Shown here piece by piece: positions 62,467 to 64,000 of a stretch of DNA of 64,000 nucleotides (position 1 is the first letter of the stretch; each line of letters begins with the position of its first letter). A program made the position numbers and the translations under genes. Origin of the DNA: Aricia agestis (taxonomy: Eukaryota; Arthropoda; Insecta; Lepidoptera; Lycaenidae); the NCBI RefSeq assembly GCF_905147365.1, contig NC_056425.1, forward strand, positions 5,587,501 through 5,651,500, in the 5' to 3' direction. The notes under the pieces are model-generated. The model had not been told where the DNA came from, searched no databases, and was given only the letters and a program-made list of their open reading frames with translations.

Positions 62467-62810
62467 TCAATGAGCCCTTTTATTTGATACCTATATTACA
62501 GAAGTGCTTTAAAATAAGTATTCCCCTATCTTGGCTAAGCTGCCATATTGGATGTAGAATGACATTATGACATTCGTTTTCGAGTTACTTTCAATGAGCC
62601 CTTTCATTTGATGTCCATATTGCTGAAGTGCATAAAAATAACTATTCCCCAATCTTGGACGAGCCGCCATGTTGGATGTAGAATGAAATTACATTCGTTT
62701 TCGAGTTACTCGCAAAAAAACCCTTTCATTTAATATCCATATTGTAGAACAGCATAGGAAATAATTATTTCGCCATCTTGGATGGTCGGCCATATTGGAT
62801 TTAGAGTGAT
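62467..62810 (+). repeat. Family W, three tandem units of about 118 bp
   Basis: Each unit carries CAATGAGCCCTTT or its variant, a CATTTGAT-x-CCATATTG-like motif, GCCATCTTGG-like text and ATGTTGGAT. Units start near 62467, 62586 and 62704 and are diverged from each other. Confidence 0.55.
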
Positions 62811-63101
62811 GTCATATGCCATATCGTGCATGGTCATCCAAACTAAACGTGCATGCAAAATTTCAGCTCAATCGGTTAAATATATCTACTTCAAAATTGA
62901 GTTCCAAAATTCCACCCGAACATACATACTTACATACATACAGAGCAAGTTAATTAAAAGCTTTTAAAAGTACCCAGTAGCCGATTCTCAGACCCACTGA
63001 ATATCTGCATATAAAATTTGGTTAAAATTAGTAAAGCCGTTTCGGAGGAGTACGCGGCCTATTACATTGTGACACGAGAATTTTATATACATATAAGAAG
63101 A

Positions 63102-63312
63102 CTAGATAACGCCCGCAACTCCTTTTCGCTATAATTCGTTTATCACGCGGGAACCCTACTATTTTTTTCGGTATAAAAAGTGTCTTTGTCCTTTACCAGG
63201 ACTCAATGGATTTCCATACCAATTTTCAACAAAATCGGTTCAGCGGTTTGGGCGTGAAGAGGTAACAGACAGACAGACGGACCGACACAAATTCGCAATT
63301 TTTATATTAGAA
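63102..63312 (-). repeat. Interspersed repeat family R
   Basis: It runs from ACTAGATAACGCCCGCAACT to AACAGACAGACAGACGGACC and ends near TTTTTATATTAGAATG. Confidence 0.65.
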
Positions 63313-64000
63313 TGAGAGTATGGATTTAATATTTCTGTTTTAATTCTTGAGTAATTTGACGATTAACTATTATAGTTAGATAGAATAATGGACAGATTCC
63401 TAGGTTTAAGTGTTCTGAACAAGAAACAGTCTGTTACTTCACTTCACACTTAAGCCACTGAACCAATTTTGCTGAAAAGTATGGATATAGGTACTAAGGT
63501 GGGATTTCACTAGGCACACTCAAAACTGCGTTTTATAAAACTTAGTTCTCATTGAACGGGTTAAGAGGATACCACAGCGGCTAGAGAAATGAAAAAAAAG
63601 TACGTGTAATATCTATAGCTGTCTCCCTTACCTCAAGCCTATACCGCAGAACGCGATAGAGACAACTGCAGAAAATCCAGAAAATCAACGATTCGTTGTC
63701 CCCTGATTCCTTCTCCAAAACTTAACCGATTTAAGTACTTTTTTCATTAAAGATTTAAAAAAGGCTTGAGCTGTGTTCCTATGTTTTACTTTTTTTGTAT
63801 AATCTATCCAAATCTGTTTTCTGGACGTTTGAACACAGTGGAAAATCTGGCCATTTTTTTGGGTTTTTGAACGTTCATATCTTATTTAATAATTAAATTA
63901 TGAAAAAAAAGAAAACATAGGGACATTGTATTAGTGGCCGTAGATATTCAGGAAAAAAATTATAACTCTACTAGCATTATCCAGGGAGGAAACAGGGGAC
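63313..64000. other. Right flank, possible unclassified repeat
   Basis: From about 63545 the text (GGTTAAGAGGATACCACAGC, ATAGCTGTCTCCCTTACCTC) looks repeat-like, but no second copy lies in the window. No gene is recognised. Confidence 0.3.

Larger units (their letters stand above)
61463..63091 (+). repeat. Repeat family D split by two insertions
   Basis: Three family D pieces are collinear: 61463-61575 (ACTAGCTGTCCCGGCAAACG to CCATCGCTAT), 61845-61927 (CGCACAAACAATAG to CACTTATCAATATAAAA) and about 62966-63091 (AAAGTACCCAGTAGCCGATT to the GTGACACGAGAATTTTATA end). A SINE fills the first gap and a composite block of about 1.04 kb fills the second. Confidence 0.7.

Overview
The window is AT-rich eukaryotic DNA whose repeat content points to a lepidopteran (moth or butterfly). 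The evidence is several short interspersed families of the kind common in Lepidoptera, tRNA-headed SINEs, a BEL/Pao retrotransposon and many short inverted-repeat elements. I see no bacterial or viral gene organisation. The species cannot be named from the sequence.

Only one host coding exon is supported: a short first coding exon on the minus strand (58399-58495). It encodes a signal peptide followed by the start of what looks like a semaphorin-1A-type protein, sits in a GC-rich promoter-like island (about 58400-58680), and ends at a good splice donor. No later exon of this gene was found to its left. The simplest reading is that about 58.4 kb of the window is a very large first intron loaded with transposons, and that the right end (about 58.7-64 kb) is 5' flanking DNA.

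Layout: 1-5.2 kb, an RT scrap, a nested pair of inverted-repeat elements flanked by 39-bp direct repeats, a SINE and a small MITE. 5.25-7.37 kb, a P-superfamily-like DNA transposon relic with 8-bp target duplications and a THAP first exon, itself filled with MITEs and a tRNA-SINE. 7.4-12.8 kb, SINEs and MITEs, including one SINE inserted in another. 12.8-14.65 kb, a long inverted-repeat (foldback) structure carrying CG-rich palindromic DNA. 14.7-33.5 kb, sparse intronic DNA with scattered repeats. 33.7-34.3 kb, a LINE tail encoding a C2H2 zinc finger inserted with an 11-bp target duplication. 34.4-38.5 kb, a CR1/L2-like LINE on the minus strand, open except for one in-frame stop and a missing 5' end. 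39-49.3 kb, mostly plain intronic DNA with a few MITEs. 49.3-56.85 kb, an intact 7.5-kb BEL/Pao retrotransposon with LTRs that look identical and a 5-bp target duplication, in the same orientation as the host gene. 58.4-58.7 kb, exon 1 and promoter. 58.9-64 kb, a long-TIR element beside the promoter and a nested repeat stack.

The mobile elements explain most of the structure. The observations most worth following up are the P-like/THAP element, the apparently young BEL insertion 1.6 kb inside intron 1, the 39-bp duplication around a MITE, the CG-rich palindromic family, and the foldback structure. All coordinates and matches were read by eye, without alignment or database search.
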